Part shown: one piece after another, positions 1-9,199 of the stretch
How the letters are laid out: the number at the start of each line of letters is the position of its first letter
Position numbering within the stretch: position 1 is the first letter of the stretch
Assembly: GCA_030448225.1 (NCBI GenBank)
Contig: JAUJNJ010000023.1
Location: 1-45,980 of the forward strand
Direction of reading: 5' to 3'
DNA: 45,980 bases
Source: Phycisphaerae bacterium
GTDB taxonomy: Bacteria; Planctomycetota; Phycisphaerae; Tepidisphaerales; Tepidisphaeraceae
Translations under genes and position numbers: made by a program
The notes under the pieces: model-generated
Database searches by the model: none
What the model saw: only the letters and a program-made list of their open reading frames with translations
What the model was told of the DNA's origin: nothing

Positions 1-555
1 TCGACGGGCGCGCGCGAACGGTGGTGGCCGTCAGCGGCGGCGAGGGCGTGTACGACGAGTCGGGCGTCGACGTCGGGCGGCCGGCCGCTACTACGCGAGA
101 ACGGCACGCTGCTCGACTTCCCCGGCGGCGACGCGATCAGCAACGAGGACCTGCTCACCTGCGACTGCGACGTGCTGATCCGCCGCGATGGGCTACACGC
201 TCGGTACGACCGTCGCATCGTACGTGAAGGCCCGCATCGTCTGCGAGGGCGGCAACGGCCCGACCACGCCCGCCGCCGACGCGATCCTCGCGAGAACGGC
301 GTGACGGTGCTGCCGGACATCCTCGCCAACGCCGGCGGCGTGACGGTGAGCTACTTCGAGTGGGTGCAGGGGCTCGACAACTTCTTCTGGGACCGCAAGC
401 GCGTGCAGGACGAGCTGCAGAAGATCATGGAGCGGTCGTTCGACGAGGTGAACGCCAAGGCCGACGAGGCCGACTGCGACTACCGCACCGCCGCCTACAC
501 GATCGCCATCAGCCGTGTGACCGAGGCGAGCCGGCTGAAGGGGCTGTTCCCGTGA
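1..555 (+). pseudogene. gdhA: Glutamate dehydrogenase, C-terminal part, frameshifted and cut by the window edge
   Basis: This is the C-terminal half of a Glu/Leu/Phe/Val dehydrogenase, the cytoplasmic enzyme that interconverts glutamate with 2-oxoglutarate and ammonia. The clearest stretch (about 300-555) reads LPDILANAGGVTVSYFEWVQ and ends in SRLKGLFP before the TGA. Upstream, in other frames, are VAVSGGEGVYDESGVDV and the NAD(P)-domain stretch VCEGGNGPTTPAADAIL, in family order. At least three frame changes are needed between 80 and 300 to join these blocks, and no residue of the active-site half is present because the window starts inside the gene. The conserved blocks are intact, so the breaks look like base-calling errors rather than decay. 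NAD versus NADP use cannot be told. It is unrelated to the polysaccharide genes downstream. Confidence 0.85.
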
Positions 556-823
556 ATGACACGCGATCCGTCAGTCGAGTAACCCTTGCGTCGGCCGACA
601 GGTTGTGCCGTCGAAGCTCCTTGGAAATGGCCGACCGCGTCGTGCCGAGGTGACGGCTCGCGTAGACCTCGACGGTGACGAGGCCGGTGCTGCGGTCGAT
701 GTCGCGGACGGTCCCGATGGCGGCGACCTCGATGTGGCGGTAGAGGTCTTCGGCGAAGTTCCGGACGCGGCCGACGTAGCCGATGTCGCCGGTCGCCGGA
801 AGTCGAATGGAAAACCGATGCAT
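509..823 (-). CDS. Small protein of unknown function
   Basis: I do not recognise a family. The frame begins MHRFSIRLPATGDIGYVGRV and gives about 104 residues. The first 80 have a balanced composition with alternating hydrophobic and charged residues, unlike the arginine/proline-rich shadow frames nearby. The last 15 or so residues run into the end of glutamate dehydrogenase on the other strand, so the true stop was probably earlier and a frameshift may have extended it. No signal peptide, membrane segment or metal motif is visible. It lies downstream of and on the same strand as the DUF202 gene, and the two could be co-transcribed. This patch has many indels, so both the gene and its ends are tentative. 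Confidence 0.4.
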   Translation of the reverse strand: MHRFSIRLPATGDIGYVGRVRNFAEDLYRHIEVAAIGTVRDIDRSTGLVTVEVYASRHLGTTRSAISKELRRHNLSADARVTRLTDRVSFTGTAPSAGSPRSHG

Positions 824-877
824 CTAGACGGCCGACTCCCGGCGTGGCAGAAACGAAGGCACGCCCTTGCGCCGGGC

Positions 878-1284
878 TCAGCGGACAGTTGCGGGTAAAC
901 CGCCATCGCGCAGCCCAGGACCGCCAGCGGCAGTGCCAGGGTAATGCCCATGCGCGAGTTCTTCGTCGGCTCGATGTCGCCCGACCAGCGCGCGGACGAT
1001 CCGGCGGTGGTCGAGGGCGGCTAACGCGTTGACGATGACGCCCGCGGCCACGAGCGCCCACGCCGAACCAGGAGGCGAGTGGCCCGGCGCGCGTGACGGC
1101 GGCCGCGAGCGAGCCGTCGCCGGCAGCGCCGGCGCGCAGGCGGCGGCCATCTCGCGGAGGAACAGGCCGAAGCGGGCGACGACGAACCAGAAACCCATCA
1201 GCGCTTGGCCCGTGCGGATCACGCCAGCAGCGTGCGGCTCGGCGAGGTAGACGCGCGGGCGTCCTGTTCGGGAGCGTCGGGCAT
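878..1284 (-). pseudogene. DUF202/YidH-family membrane protein, frameshifted
   Basis: This is a short inner-membrane protein of the DUF202 family, whose function is not established. Reading the minus strand and allowing frame changes, the start ATG at 1284 gives MPDAPEQDAR, then VYLA and, after a shift, RTLLAWIRTG, then QALMGFWFVVARFGLFLREM, which is the family hallmark covering the first transmembrane helix. A second helix (WALVAAGVIVNALAALDHRR) and a third (MGITLALPLAVLGCAMAV, in another frame) follow. Three helices and about 130 residues match the family's usual size. At least two indels are needed. The exact stop is uncertain; 878 is the first stop in the frame that carries most of the domain. 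It is divergent from the DUF4149 gene. Confidence 0.65.
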
Positions 1285-1588
1285 GCGGCGTATACGGGGC
1301 CGACGGGAACGCGTGCAGGCCCCACCCGCGTCGCCGCTTCAGCGGGGCCGCGGGGAGGCGGGCCAGGGTCGGCCGCCCGTCCGACACGCGTTCAGGTCGT
1401 CACCCCCGAGTCCGTTCGTCTTCCCGCCTCGGGACGAAGACGACTGACCGCCGGAGGCGAGGGAGCGCGGAGGGGAACTCAGGAGCCTTCGCCCTTCCGC
1501 GTCTCCGGGAGTGAATCGGACTTCTTTTTACAAGTCGAAGTCGATGTCCGACAGGCTCGCCTCGCCGATAGCGTCGCGCGTCCCTGCA
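1285..1588. other. Intergenic region between divergent membrane-protein genes
   Basis: About 300 bases separate the DUF202 gene (minus) from the DUF4149 gene (plus). It should hold promoters for both. A T-rich run around 1525-1532 is the only low-GC spot. I see no convincing -35/-10 pair, structured RNA or coding frame here. Confidence 0.4.
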
Positions 1589-2134
1589 ATGACGCATGAT
1601 GATGCCGCCCTCTTGTCGAATCTTGTCACGCTCGCGTGGAGCTCTGGTTCGGCGGGCTGATGATGCTGCTGTTCGTCGCCGTGCAGTCGATCTTCGCCAC
1701 GTTCGCGGCCCGACCGGCAGACCGCCGGCATGGCGGCGGCGGGGTTGTTCTGGCGGTTCGAGGTGTTTCAACTCGCGCGGCCGCCCGCCGCGCTGCTGGC
1801 GACGGTCGCGTGGCAGATGCTGTCGGGGCGGTCGCGCGCCGAAGGGGCGATCCTCGCCTGCTTCGCGGTGGCGACGGCAGCTGGCGATCAGGTCGACCGC
1901 GATCGTGACGCCGCAGATCGAAGACCCTCCGCCAACGAAGCAGGTCGACACCGCCCGCTTCCGCAGCCTGCACGGCGTCGATGCTGCTCTACGTCGGCGA
2001 GGCCGCGGTGCTGCTCGTCGCCGACTCCTCTGCCGTCGGCGATCCGCCACGACGTGCGGCCGCGCGCCGCCCGCGAGCGGGGCGACCCGCCCGGGCCGGG
2101 GCGCGTCTTCGCGTCTCGGATGCCAACGACGTGA
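1589..2134 (+). pseudogene. DUF4149 membrane protein, frameshifted
   Basis: This is a predicted integral membrane protein of the DUF4149 family (function unknown). Pieces in different frames fall in the family's order: MTHDDAALLSNLVTLA from the ATG at 1589; ELWFGGLMMLLFVAVQSIFA from 1636; AAGLFWRFEVFQLAR from about 1734; a second helix with AILACFAVATAA; then TAIVTPQIE, the sequence VDTARFRSLHGVD, and MLLYVGEAAVLLVA, the last helix. Four hydrophobic segments and about 180 residues agree with the family. Each junction needs one base added or removed, and the blocks keep their conserved residues, so the break-up is probably a sequence error. The final residues to 2134 are the least certain part. 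Confidence 0.65.
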
Positions 2135-2158
2135 TGGTCCCGGGGGTTGAAAGGGTGA

Positions 2159-2181
2159 CGTGGCCACCTGGGGTGGCCACG
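2159..2181. terminator. Inverted repeat after the DUF4149 gene
   Basis: A perfect 9-base stem (CGTGGCCAC at 2159-2167, its complement at 2173-2181) encloses a 5-base loop. It lies 24 bases after the DUF4149 stop and about 110 bases beyond the end of rsmA on the opposite strand, between convergent genes. There is no T-run, so calling it a terminator is an inference from position and stem strength. Confidence 0.35.
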
Positions 2182-2287
2182 CCGCGCCTTGCTCTGCGAT
2201 TCTACCGGACCCAGTCATCGGTCTCGCATTGTCTCCTCTCTCATCCCTCCGTGTGCTCCGTGGTGACAACCCTTCAGATCGTTCGTG

Positions 2288-3147
2288 TCACGCCGCGTCC
2301 CGCGCTGCGTCGTCGCCGATGAGTTGGAACATCGCCCAGAACTGGTCGGGCGTCAGCACCTCCGGCCGGACCTGGCCGTCGACGCCGGTGGCGGCGAGCA
2401 GGCGCTGGGGTCGAACCCGGCCTGCGCGCGCCTTGCGGAGCGTCTTGCGGCGGAAGAGAAGAGCTTGTGGACGAACCGCCCGAACGGCGGGCGAGCGCGG
2501 TCGAGGCGGTCGTCGCGCGTGAGCCGCACGAGCGCCGATTCGATCTTCGGCGCCGGCCAGAACGCCTGCGGCGGGAGCGTCCGCAGCACCTCGACGCGCG
2601 ACAACCGCTGCGCCATCACCGACAGCGGGCCGTAGTCGTCCGTCCCCGCGCCGGCCCGGAAGCGGTCGCCCACCTCCTTCTGCACCGTGAACGCCAGCAA
2701 CCCCGCGCCCGCGATCAGCAGCTCGATCACGAGCGGCGACGCGATGTTGTACGGCAGGTTCGCCACGAGCTTCGCCGCCCGCCCGGCCGCCCGCGCCTCG
2801 GCCACGCGGGCGGCGAGGTCCGCGTTCAGCCCGTGCTTCCCGGCCAGCGCGTCCCCCTCGATCAGCGCGAACGACGCCGTCCCCTCGAACCGCCGGCGGA
2901 GCAGGGCGGCCAGGTCGCGGTCGATCTCGACGGCGAGCACCGACCCGGCGCGGGCGACGAGTTCGTCGGTCAGCGTGCCGGTGCCGGGGCCCACCTCGAT
3001 CGCCAGATCGTCGCGCGTCAGCCCGCCGGCGTCGGCGACGAGGCGGACGAGGTTCTGGTCGATCATGAAGTTCTGCCCGAACCGGTGCCGCGGGTGCGAC
3101 CCGGCCTCGGCGAGCAGCGCCTCGATCTCGTGCTTCGACTGGGCCAT
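2288..3147 (-). CDS. rsmA: 16S rRNA (adenine1518/1519-N6)-dimethyltransferase RsmA, one frameshift near the C-terminus
   Basis: RsmA (KsgA) dimethylates two adjacent adenines in the 3'-terminal hairpin of 16S rRNA during small-subunit assembly. The ATG at 3147 gives MAQSKHEIEALL, followed by the N-terminal signature HRFGQNFMID (about 21-30), SAM motif I EVGPGTGTLT (51-60) and the catalytic motif NLPYN (130-134). A family insertion of about 20 residues rich in Ala/Arg precedes motif IV. The frame with these motifs breaks near 2455; one base later the expected C-terminal helical domain continues (FRRKTLRKARAG, then TPDQFWAMFQLIG) to the TGA at 2288. Total length is about 286 residues, normal for RsmA. 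Open sequence upstream of 3147 in the same frame is only a translation of the octamer repeat. It is divergent from the glycosyltransferase at 3409. Confidence 0.93.
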
Positions 3148-3170
3148 GGGGGAGGCATGGTAACGGGGAA

Positions 3171-3266
3171 GGCACGGAGGCACGAAGGCACGAAGGCACG
3201 GAGGCACGGAGGCACGAAGGCACGGAGGCACGAAGGCACGGAGGCAGGAAGGCACGGAGGCACGAA
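3171..3266. repeat. 12-copy octamer tandem repeat (GGCACGRA)
   Basis: Twelve head-to-tail copies of an 8-base unit GGCACGRA run without interruption, with one substituted copy (GGCAGGAA at 3243-3250). The sixth unit base is constant and the seventh alternates G/A. The repeat lies 24 bases upstream of the rsmA start codon and so falls in its leader or promoter region. Because 8 is not a multiple of 3, it is unlikely to be coding. A degenerate relative of the same theme (CTCCGTGTGCTCCGTGGTGA, about 2249-2268) lies on the other side of rsmA. Confidence 0.95.
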
Positions 3267-3367
3267 GAGGTCGATGCGCGGGCGCCGCCGACGCGACGCG
3301 CGGCACCTGAAGCGGTCCGGTGATCCGGCGCCACCATGAAGCGCCGCCCACCGCGCCGCGGCGCGGG

Positions 3368-3395
3368 TTGTTTAGGCGCGTCGCGCCGGTATAGT
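3368..3395 (+). promoter_or_regulatory. Candidate promoter of the first polysaccharide block
   Basis: TTGTTT (3368-3373), a 16-base spacer and TATAGT (3390-3395) resemble a sigma-70 type promoter. The -10 lies only 13 bases before the ATG at 3409, which would give a very short leader. The spacer carries a small GGCGCG...CGCGCC palindrome. This is a pattern match only. Confidence 0.35.
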
Positions 3396-3408
3396 GCCCG
3401 GCGACGTG

Positions 3409-5092
3409 ATGGCCGACCCGACGATCGTCAATCCGCCGCAGTTCGTCGCCCGCGCCGACGTGGCTGTGGCCGACTCGGCGGCCGCGTCGTACAGCCCGCC
3501 CGACGCGGTGGCGGGCCTGCTGGGATGGCTCGACCGCCACCGCTGGTGGGTGTTCGGCCTGCTCGCGGTGGTCTACCTCGCGGGGTACACCGGGCGGTGG
3601 CTCGTGAACCCCGACAGCGCGCTGTACGTGTCGCTCGGCCGGAACGTGGCCGAGGGGCTCGGTTACACCTACCAGGGCCGGCCGCACACGTGGGCCGAGC
3701 CGGGGTTGCCGTACCTGATCGCCGGCACGTTCGAGGTGGTCGGCGTCGACGACATGCGCCTCGCGACGCTGGCGATGCTGCTCTGCGCCGCCGGCAGCCT
3801 CGCCCTGACGTACGCGCTGTTCACGCTCCACGCGGGCCGCCCGGTCGCGGTGCTGATCGTCGCCCTCGTGGGCCTGAGCGAGAACTTCCACCGCTACGGC
3901 TATCTCGTGCTGACGGACATGCCGTTCCTGCTCGGCGCGGCTGCGTTCCTCGTCGGATACGAGAACGTGCTCTTCGTCCGTCCCGAGCAACGGCGATGGT
4001 GGGGGTGGGCGCTGGTCGCGGTCGGAACGCTGCTGATGCTGTCGTTCCGGCCGACCGTGCTGATGTTCCTCGCGGCCCTCGCCGTCGCCACGGCGTGGCA
4101 CCTCAGGCCCGAACCGGGCTGGCTCGCCGCTGTTGTCCGGCGTGACCGACGGCAACTAGGCTGGGTGGCAGCGGTGCTGGTGCGTTCCTGCCGACCGTGC
4201 GTCCTGGCGGCTGGGCGTCGCCGCGTGGCCTTCGCGCGCGATCCTGAACGCCGCCCGCATGTTGCGGTCGCGGCCGTCGGTGCGTCCTCGCGTTCCCTGC
4301 CGACCCGCGTCGCGCTGCCCGGGCGAACTTGATCATCGCGAGGCGAAGGGGACGGAAGGTCACCGAGAAGGGCGGCTTCCTCGTCACCCGGGCGCTCGAT
4401 GAACGCCGATGCTCGTCAACGAGACGACGACCGAGGCGTTCGCCGTCTGGCTCGGCGAGGATCACGGCGCTGCCGCGCTGGCGGTGCTGGCGGGCCTGGG
4501 CGTTCGTCCGGCGGCGCGTGCTGGGCATGGGGGTGGCGGCGACGCTCGGGCAGATGGTGCTGTTCCTGCCGCGCGAGCGGTACTCCTGCCGGTGCTGCCG
4601 GTGATGCTCTACGCGGTCTGGCAGGGCGCGTCGAATGGCGGGCGCGCCGCGTGCCGCCGCGGTGGGGCGGGTTGACGGTGGTTGCTTGGCGCTTGCTCGT
4701 CGTGCCGAACCTGGTCCTGATCGTCTGGCTCGGTGGTCAAGCAGCACACGCCGCCCCCGCGCGATCAGAACACGTCGGTGATCGCGATGGCCGAACAACT
4801 GAAGCGGACGGCCAGGGACGGCGACCTCGTGATCGCCCGAGGAGGGCGCGTGCTGCACCACTTCAGCCGGCGCAACGCGGTCGCGCCACCTCGTCGGCCG
4901 TCCAGACGCCCTGGGGGCGTCGAGGCGGCGGCGCATCGAAGGCGGTGGCGGCGGCCGCGGGGCTGCGCGGTGTTCCCCGGCGAATTCATCGGCCGCGAGT
5001 TGGAACTGCCGCTGCTGGAGGTCGAGCCGGGGCCGCCGGTCGCGACGGTGCCCGCGTACGACCGGCGGCCGCGAGCGAAAAGGTGCCGCTGA
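3409..5092 (+). pseudogene. PMT/RgtA-like membrane glycosyltransferase (GT-C fold), frameshifted
   Basis: This is a multi-pass inner-membrane glycosyltransferase of the PMT_2/RgtA-ArnT type, which moves a sugar from a polyprenyl-phosphate donor onto a glycan or lipid on the periplasmic side. From the ATG at 3409 the frame is clean for about 235 residues. It has a first helix near 45-65, the luminal loop with NPDSALYVSLGRNVAEGLG (the Asp at the position of the catalytic acidic residue in this fold), YTYQGRPHTWAEPGLPYL and further helices. After about 4110 the protein continues in changing frames: LVNETTTEAFAVWL, then VLGMGVAATLGQMVLFLPRE, LLPVLPVMLYAVWQG, a last helix VVPNLVLIVWLGG, and a soluble tail (VIAMAEQLKRTARDGDLVIA, FPGEFIGRELELPLL) ending at 5092. 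Restored length is about 560 residues. The substrate cannot be inferred. Possible first gene of the block. Confidence 0.75.
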
Positions 5093-5358
5093 CGCTGCAC
5101 CGCCTGCGCGCCGGCGGAGAAACCGCGAGAGCGGAGAGGGAGTTCCGCCGTCGCCGAACGCCGCGGGCGTGACGCCGTGATCGTGTGCGACGTCGCGGCG
5201 GACCGCCGCGTGCCGCCGAACTGCGTGTGATCGCCGCCGCCGTCGGCAGCCCGGTGAAGTCGGTCCATGCGGCGCGGCTGGCTCCGGGTCGTCGCACCCG
5301 TGGTCGTGCGTCTCACGGGTCTGGTCGCCCGTCGTTGGTCTGCCGGGTCTTGTTCCTG

Positions 5359-6150
5359 ATGCGAAACGCGTTGAGCTTCGATTTCGAGGACTGGATTCCA
5401 ACCCTTCGCGGCCCGGTCGGTGCCGGGGTGGGAGGCGTTCCCCAGCCGCGTGCCGGCCGACACCGAGCGCGCCTGCTGGCGGTGCTCGCCAAGCACGGCG
5501 TGCGGTGCACGTTCTTCGTGCTCGGCGAGGTCGCGGCTCCACTTCCCCGACTGCGTCCGCGTCCACGGCGCGGGCCACGAGATCGGCAGCCACTTCGCAC
5601 CGCCACGTCCGCTCTTCAAGCTCGACGCGGGGAGTTCGAGCGCGCGAGATGCGCGTCGCTCGACTTCCTCGAAGATATGATCGGCGAGAAGGTCCTCGGC
5701 TTCCGCGCCCGTTCTTCTCGCTGCGGCCGGAGTCGCTCTGGGCGGTGGACAGCCTCGTGCGGCTCGGGCTCGTCTACGACTCGAGCGTCCACCCGACCGC
5801 GGGGCGTTCCACGGCTACCGGGGCGCGCCGCGCGTGCCGTACACCCCAACGGGCTGCGCGAGTTCCCGATCACGACCTACGACCTGTTCGGCGGCGGTGC
5901 CGTTCGGCGGGGGCTGTACTACCGCCTGCTGCCGTACCCGGTCATCCGGGCCGGCCTGCGGCGCGCCTGAACGCGCGCGGACGTCGGCGCCAACATCTAC
6001 TTCCACCCGAGGAGTTCGACCCCGACCTGCCGCGCCTGAAGGTCGGCGCGAAGATGAACCTGATCGTGGCGGGGGTCCGCACGCTCGAGGCGAAGTTCGA
6101 GCCGCCTGCTGCAGGACTTCGACTTCGGCCCGATGAGGGAGCTTCTATGA
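5359..6150 (+). pseudogene. Polysaccharide deacetylase of the exosortase-associated family (DUF3473 type), frameshifted
   Basis: This belongs to the NodB-fold polysaccharide deacetylases found with exosortase loci, which are predicted to remove N- or O-acetyl groups from the exopolysaccharide. The ATG at 5359 gives MRNALSFDFEDW, where the DFED motif carries the metal/catalytic Asp pair typical of the subfamily. Next come HGVRCTFFVLGEVA, then in another frame GHEIGSH (metal His motif), then LDFLEDMIGEKVLGFRA, FFSLRPESLWAVDSLVRLGL, VYDSSVHPT, NGLREFPITTYDLFGG, and IYFHP in the second metal-binding segment. The tail reads AGVRTLEAKFE and ends ELL-stop at 6150. Several single-base shifts separate these blocks. 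The stop overlaps the ATG of the methyltransferase (ATGA), which implies co-translation. Restored length is about 265 residues, normal for the family. Confidence 0.8.
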
Positions 6151-6815
6151 ACCCCGCGCATCCGCAGCAATCGCAGCGCCAGCAGCAGGACTACTTCCAC
6201 CGCGTGGCGGAGGAGTTCAACAGCCACTACGACGAAGAAGGGGTTCTTCACCGCCGTCGTCGACCGCGTCTTCCGCCAGGGCATGGTGCAGCGGTTCGAC
6301 CACATCACGAAGAAGATGGACTGGGCCGGCCACCGCCTGCTCGACGTCGGCTGCGGCCCGGGCCACTACATGGCAACGCTCATCAAGAACCGCGCGCGGC
6401 GGGGGCCGTCGGCCTCGACTTCGCCGGCATGATCGAGGTCGCCCGCGCGAACCTCAGCAAGTGGAACGCGCCGACAAGTGCACCCTCGTGCAGGGCGACT
6501 TCATGACCCACGACTTCCGCGCGTCGTTCGACTCGGTGCTGGCCATCGGCTACTACGACTACGTGATCGGCCGAGACGCGCTCGACCGCCACTTCCGCCG
6601 GATGCTCGACCTCGCGACGGGCGCGTCGTCGCCAGCTTCCCCGCCCGCTGGAGCTTCAAGACGGTCCCGCGTAGCGGGTCTGGATCCGCGCGCGGCTGCC
6701 CGGTGCAGTTCTTCTCGGTCGGCGACGTCGAAGCCTTCATGGGCCGCATGGGCGTGACGAAGTTCGAGTTGATCCGCATGAGCGGCACGATCGCCTCGTC
6801 GCGCAGAAGAAGTGA
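6147..6815 (+). pseudogene. Class I SAM-dependent methyltransferase, frameshifted
   Basis: This is a cytoplasmic Rossmann-fold methyltransferase. The ATG at 6147 overlaps the deacetylase stop and gives MNPAHPQQSQRQQQDYFHRV. After a shift near 6240 come FFTAVVDRVF and RLLDVGCGPGHYMATLI, where the glycine-rich motif I binds SAM. Then, again after shifts, come GLDFAGMIEVARANL (motif II), CTLVQGDFMTHDF (acidic loop), SVLAIGYYDYV, FSVGDVEAFMGRMGV and an ending RLVAQKK-stop at 6815. Restored length is about 220 residues. The acceptor is unknown; the position between a deacetylase and a sulfotransferase points to a sugar or lipid intermediate of the polysaccharide. Confidence 0.75.
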
Positions 6816-6830
6816 GAAGTGTCGGCCTCC

Positions 6831-6886
6831 GGCGTGGCGCGGGCGTGTCGCCCGCGTTTGATCAAAGTGCGGGGGGACGCCACGCC
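6831..6886. repeat. Nested inverted repeats after the methyltransferase
   Basis: An outer 8-base pair (GGCGTGGC at 6831-6838, GCCACGCC at 6879-6886) encloses an inner stem CGCGGGCG/CGCCCGCG (6838-6845 and 6849-6856) with a 3-base loop. It starts 16 bases after the methyltransferase stop. It could act as a terminator or be a mobile palindromic element. No T-run follows. Confidence 0.4.
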
Positions 6887-6913
6887 ACGCTCGGTCCGTC
6901 CAGTCGAACTCAC

Positions 6914-7795
6914 GTGACGCGTCGAACCCAGCGTTCATGCGCTGGGGCGACCACGTCCATGCACAGTATCTCGCCGCCCACCCCGCCGCGTTCATGTCGG
7001 ACCTGAAGGGGCACTTCCACGTCTGGTGATGTCGACGGTCTGGCGGGTGCCGCCTCGACCTGCGCGGCGCGCGACGTGCGTCGGCGAGGTCGTCGACGTG
7101 GTACCTCCTCCGAGACGGCGCGGACGATCGCGCAGTTCGACGCGGGCGCGCGGATCGTCGTCATGCTCCGTAACCCGGCTGACGCGATGTACTCGCTGCA
7201 CGGCCAGTTCCTGTGGAGCTGCAACGAGGACATCGCCGACTTCGAGGCGGCACTGGCGGCGCAGGCGGATCGGCGGGCGGGATAGCGCATTCCCGCCGAG
7301 GCGTACTTCGCGGCGGGGTTGCAGTACGAACTGGTCTTCCGGTTTACGATCAGGTCCGACGGTACCTCGACCGCTTCGGTCGCGAGCGGGTCCACGTGAT
7401 CCTGTTCGAGGACTTCGTCCGCGACACGCTCACGCATGCGCCGAGATGCTGACGTTCCTCGGCCTCGACCCGTCGTTCGTCCCGGCGTTCGAGCAGGCGA
7501 ACGCGGTGAAGCCGGTGAACCCGGCGCTCAACCGCTTCCTCGCCCGCCGGCCCGGCCTGCGCAGCTGATTCACGGCGTCGTCCCCAGGGCGTGATTCGCC
7601 GCGGGATCGACGCCCTGCCGAAGATCCTCCCCACGCTGGAAGCGGCCGCGCATCGACCCCGAGCCGCGGCAATCCCTCCTGTTGAAGTGCGCGGACGACG
7701 TCGCCGCCCTAAGCGACCTGCTCGAACGCGACCTCGCCGCAACGTGGCTCAAGGGCGGCGATGCCGGCAAGGTCGCGGACGCGACGTCTACCTAG
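6914..7795 (+). pseudogene. Sulfotransferase (PAPS-dependent, Sulfotransfer family), frameshifted
   Basis: This enzyme is predicted to move sulfate from PAPS to a hydroxyl of a polysaccharide or lipid. In frame-corrected order the sequence shows GATTSMH (remnant of the 5'-phosphosulfate loop), YLAAHPAAFMSDLK, then SETARTIAQFDAGARIVVML, RNPADAMYSLHGQF (the 3'-phosphate-binding R-x-P-x-x-x-x-S motif), PVYDQVRRYLDRFG, VHVILFEDFVRDT and EMLTFLGLDP. A basic tail continues into LLLKCADDVAALSDLLERDL and stops at 7795. These are the standard landmarks of bacterial Sulfotransfer_1/3 proteins, about 290 residues. Frames change at least five times. The start is a guess (GTG at 6914) because the N-terminus lies in the worst-damaged part. 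It suggests the matrix is sulfated, if functional. Confidence 0.75.
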
Positions 7796-7946
7796 AGCGT
7801 GTCCGTGGATCGGGGCGAGGGGCCGGCGCGCACACACGAGGCCGACATTTCTCAACAGCCTCGGTCCGCTCACACCCGTATCGGCGACGCCTGCGTCGCG
7901 GTCGGCGCAGCGTCGACACGCTCGTCAGCAAAAAGACCTGTGGCTG

Positions 7947-7965
7947 CGCCCGCCCGACGCGGGCG
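7947..7965. terminator. Hairpin between convergent sulfotransferase and GT4 genes
   Basis: A perfect 7-base GC stem (7947-7953 with 7959-7965, loop of 5) lies between the stops of two convergent genes (7795 and 7998). A second palindrome, GCGACGC-CT-GCGTCGC, is near 7890. The position fits bidirectional termination, but neither has a T-tract. Confidence 0.35.
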
Positions 7966-7997
7966 TCGCATCTACGATGGAGGGTCGTGACCAACGG

Positions 7998-9199
7998 TCA
8001 CCTGCCCTTCGGCCGCGCCGCGAGGACCTCGCGGTAGACCGCCGCGACCTCCCGCGCGCCAGGCGGACCACCGAACTGCCGCCACGCCCGCTCGTGGCCC
8101 GCCTGGCCATCCGCGCGGCCGCCGGGTCGTCGAGGCGGCCGACGGCCTCGGCGAGCGCGGCCGGGTTGGCTCTGGCGGGACGAGCAGGCCGGTCTCGCCG
8201 TCGACGATCGTCTCGACGATCCCGCCGACCCGCGAGCCCACGCACGCCAGGCCGCTGGCCATCGCCTCGAGCGTGGTGACGCCGAGCGACTCGGTCTTGC
8301 CGTCGGCGTGACGACGCTGGGGATCACGAACAGGTCGGCGTCGGCCAGGAGTTGGCGCACACCGATGCGGTCGAGCGCCGGGGCAGGTGGACGCGGCGCG
8401 CGGGAGGCACTCCCCGCCAGCGCCGGCCTCGACCGCCGGGCGGCTGACGCCGTCGCCGGCGATGACGACGCGCGTCGGCGGTCGCGCAGAATTTCCGCCG
8501 ACGCCGCGGCCAGCACGTCCATGCCCTTGAACGGCACGAACCGCCCGACGCTGGCGACGATTGTCGCCGTCCGGGATGCCCAGCGCCGCCCGCGTCGCGC
8601 CGCGCGCGGCGCGGCGGAACAGGTCCTCGTCGAACCCCTGGTACGCGACGCGCCCGCGGAACGCGAACCCCGCCTCGGTCGCCTGTCGCAGGGTGAACCG
8701 GCTGTTGAACAGGACGTGGTCGGCCGCGGCGAGCGTGCGCCCCGGTAGACCGGCGCGCTGGGGCCGCCGGTCTTCATCGAGTGGACGGTCACGACGACCG
8801 GCCGGCGGTGGAGCGGCCGCGCGCGGCGACAGCGAGGAACCCCGGCTCGACCCAGTGGGCGTGGACGACGTCGCACTCGCGCGCCGCCCGCAGCGCGCCC
8901 AGCCCATCGCCCCCAGGAAGCCGGGCACCTGCCACTTCGCGCGGGTGAAGTTCTTCAGGTTGTCCGGGATCCGTTCCCCGACCGCCAGGCAGGCCGCCGA
9001 CGCGTTCAGCGTGTACTGGAACCGCTCGACGCTCACGCCGCGGATCGTCTCGCGGCGGGGCACGCCCGGGTGGTGGGGCGTCACGACGCACGGCCATGTC
9101 GTGTTCCGCCACCAGCCGTTCGGCCAGCGCGCGACGAACGCGGGGATCCTCCCGTCGCCCTCGCAGGGGGTAGGTGCTCGTGACGAAACAAACTTTCAT
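7998..9199 (-). pseudogene. GT4-family glycosyltransferase, frameshifted
   Basis: This is a cytoplasmic GT-B fold retaining glycosyltransferase (GT4). On the minus strand the ATG at 9199 gives MKVCFVTSTYPLRG with EDPRVRRALAERL, the N-terminal Rossmann start. Further blocks in several frames are FTRAKWQVPGFLGAMGWA, DVVHAHWVEPGFLA, VVVTVHSMKTGGPS, VGRFVPFKGMDVLAAA (start of the nucleotide-sugar domain) and RVVIAGDGV. The donor-binding E-x7-E segment then appears as TESLGVTTLEAMASGLACVG followed by GGIVETIVDGETGLLVPP. The protein ends VYREVLAARPKGR at 7998. Restored length is about 400 residues, normal for GT4. The donor and acceptor are not predictable. It is the only polysaccharide gene on the minus strand here and is convergent with the sulfotransferase. 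Confidence 0.8.

Noticed and set aside
1528..1731. Minus-strand frame ending in EASLSDIDFDL
   Set aside because: The ending looks protein-like but the rest overlaps the DUF4149 start on the other strand and has no further support.
3171..3266. CRISPR array
   Set aside because: The units are 8 bases and directly adjacent, with no spacers and no cas genes.
3148..4155. Extension of rsmA upstream of 3147 in the same frame
   Set aside because: The extension is the octamer repeat and antisense of the membrane glycosyltransferase; RsmA proteins start at MAQSKHE-like sequence.
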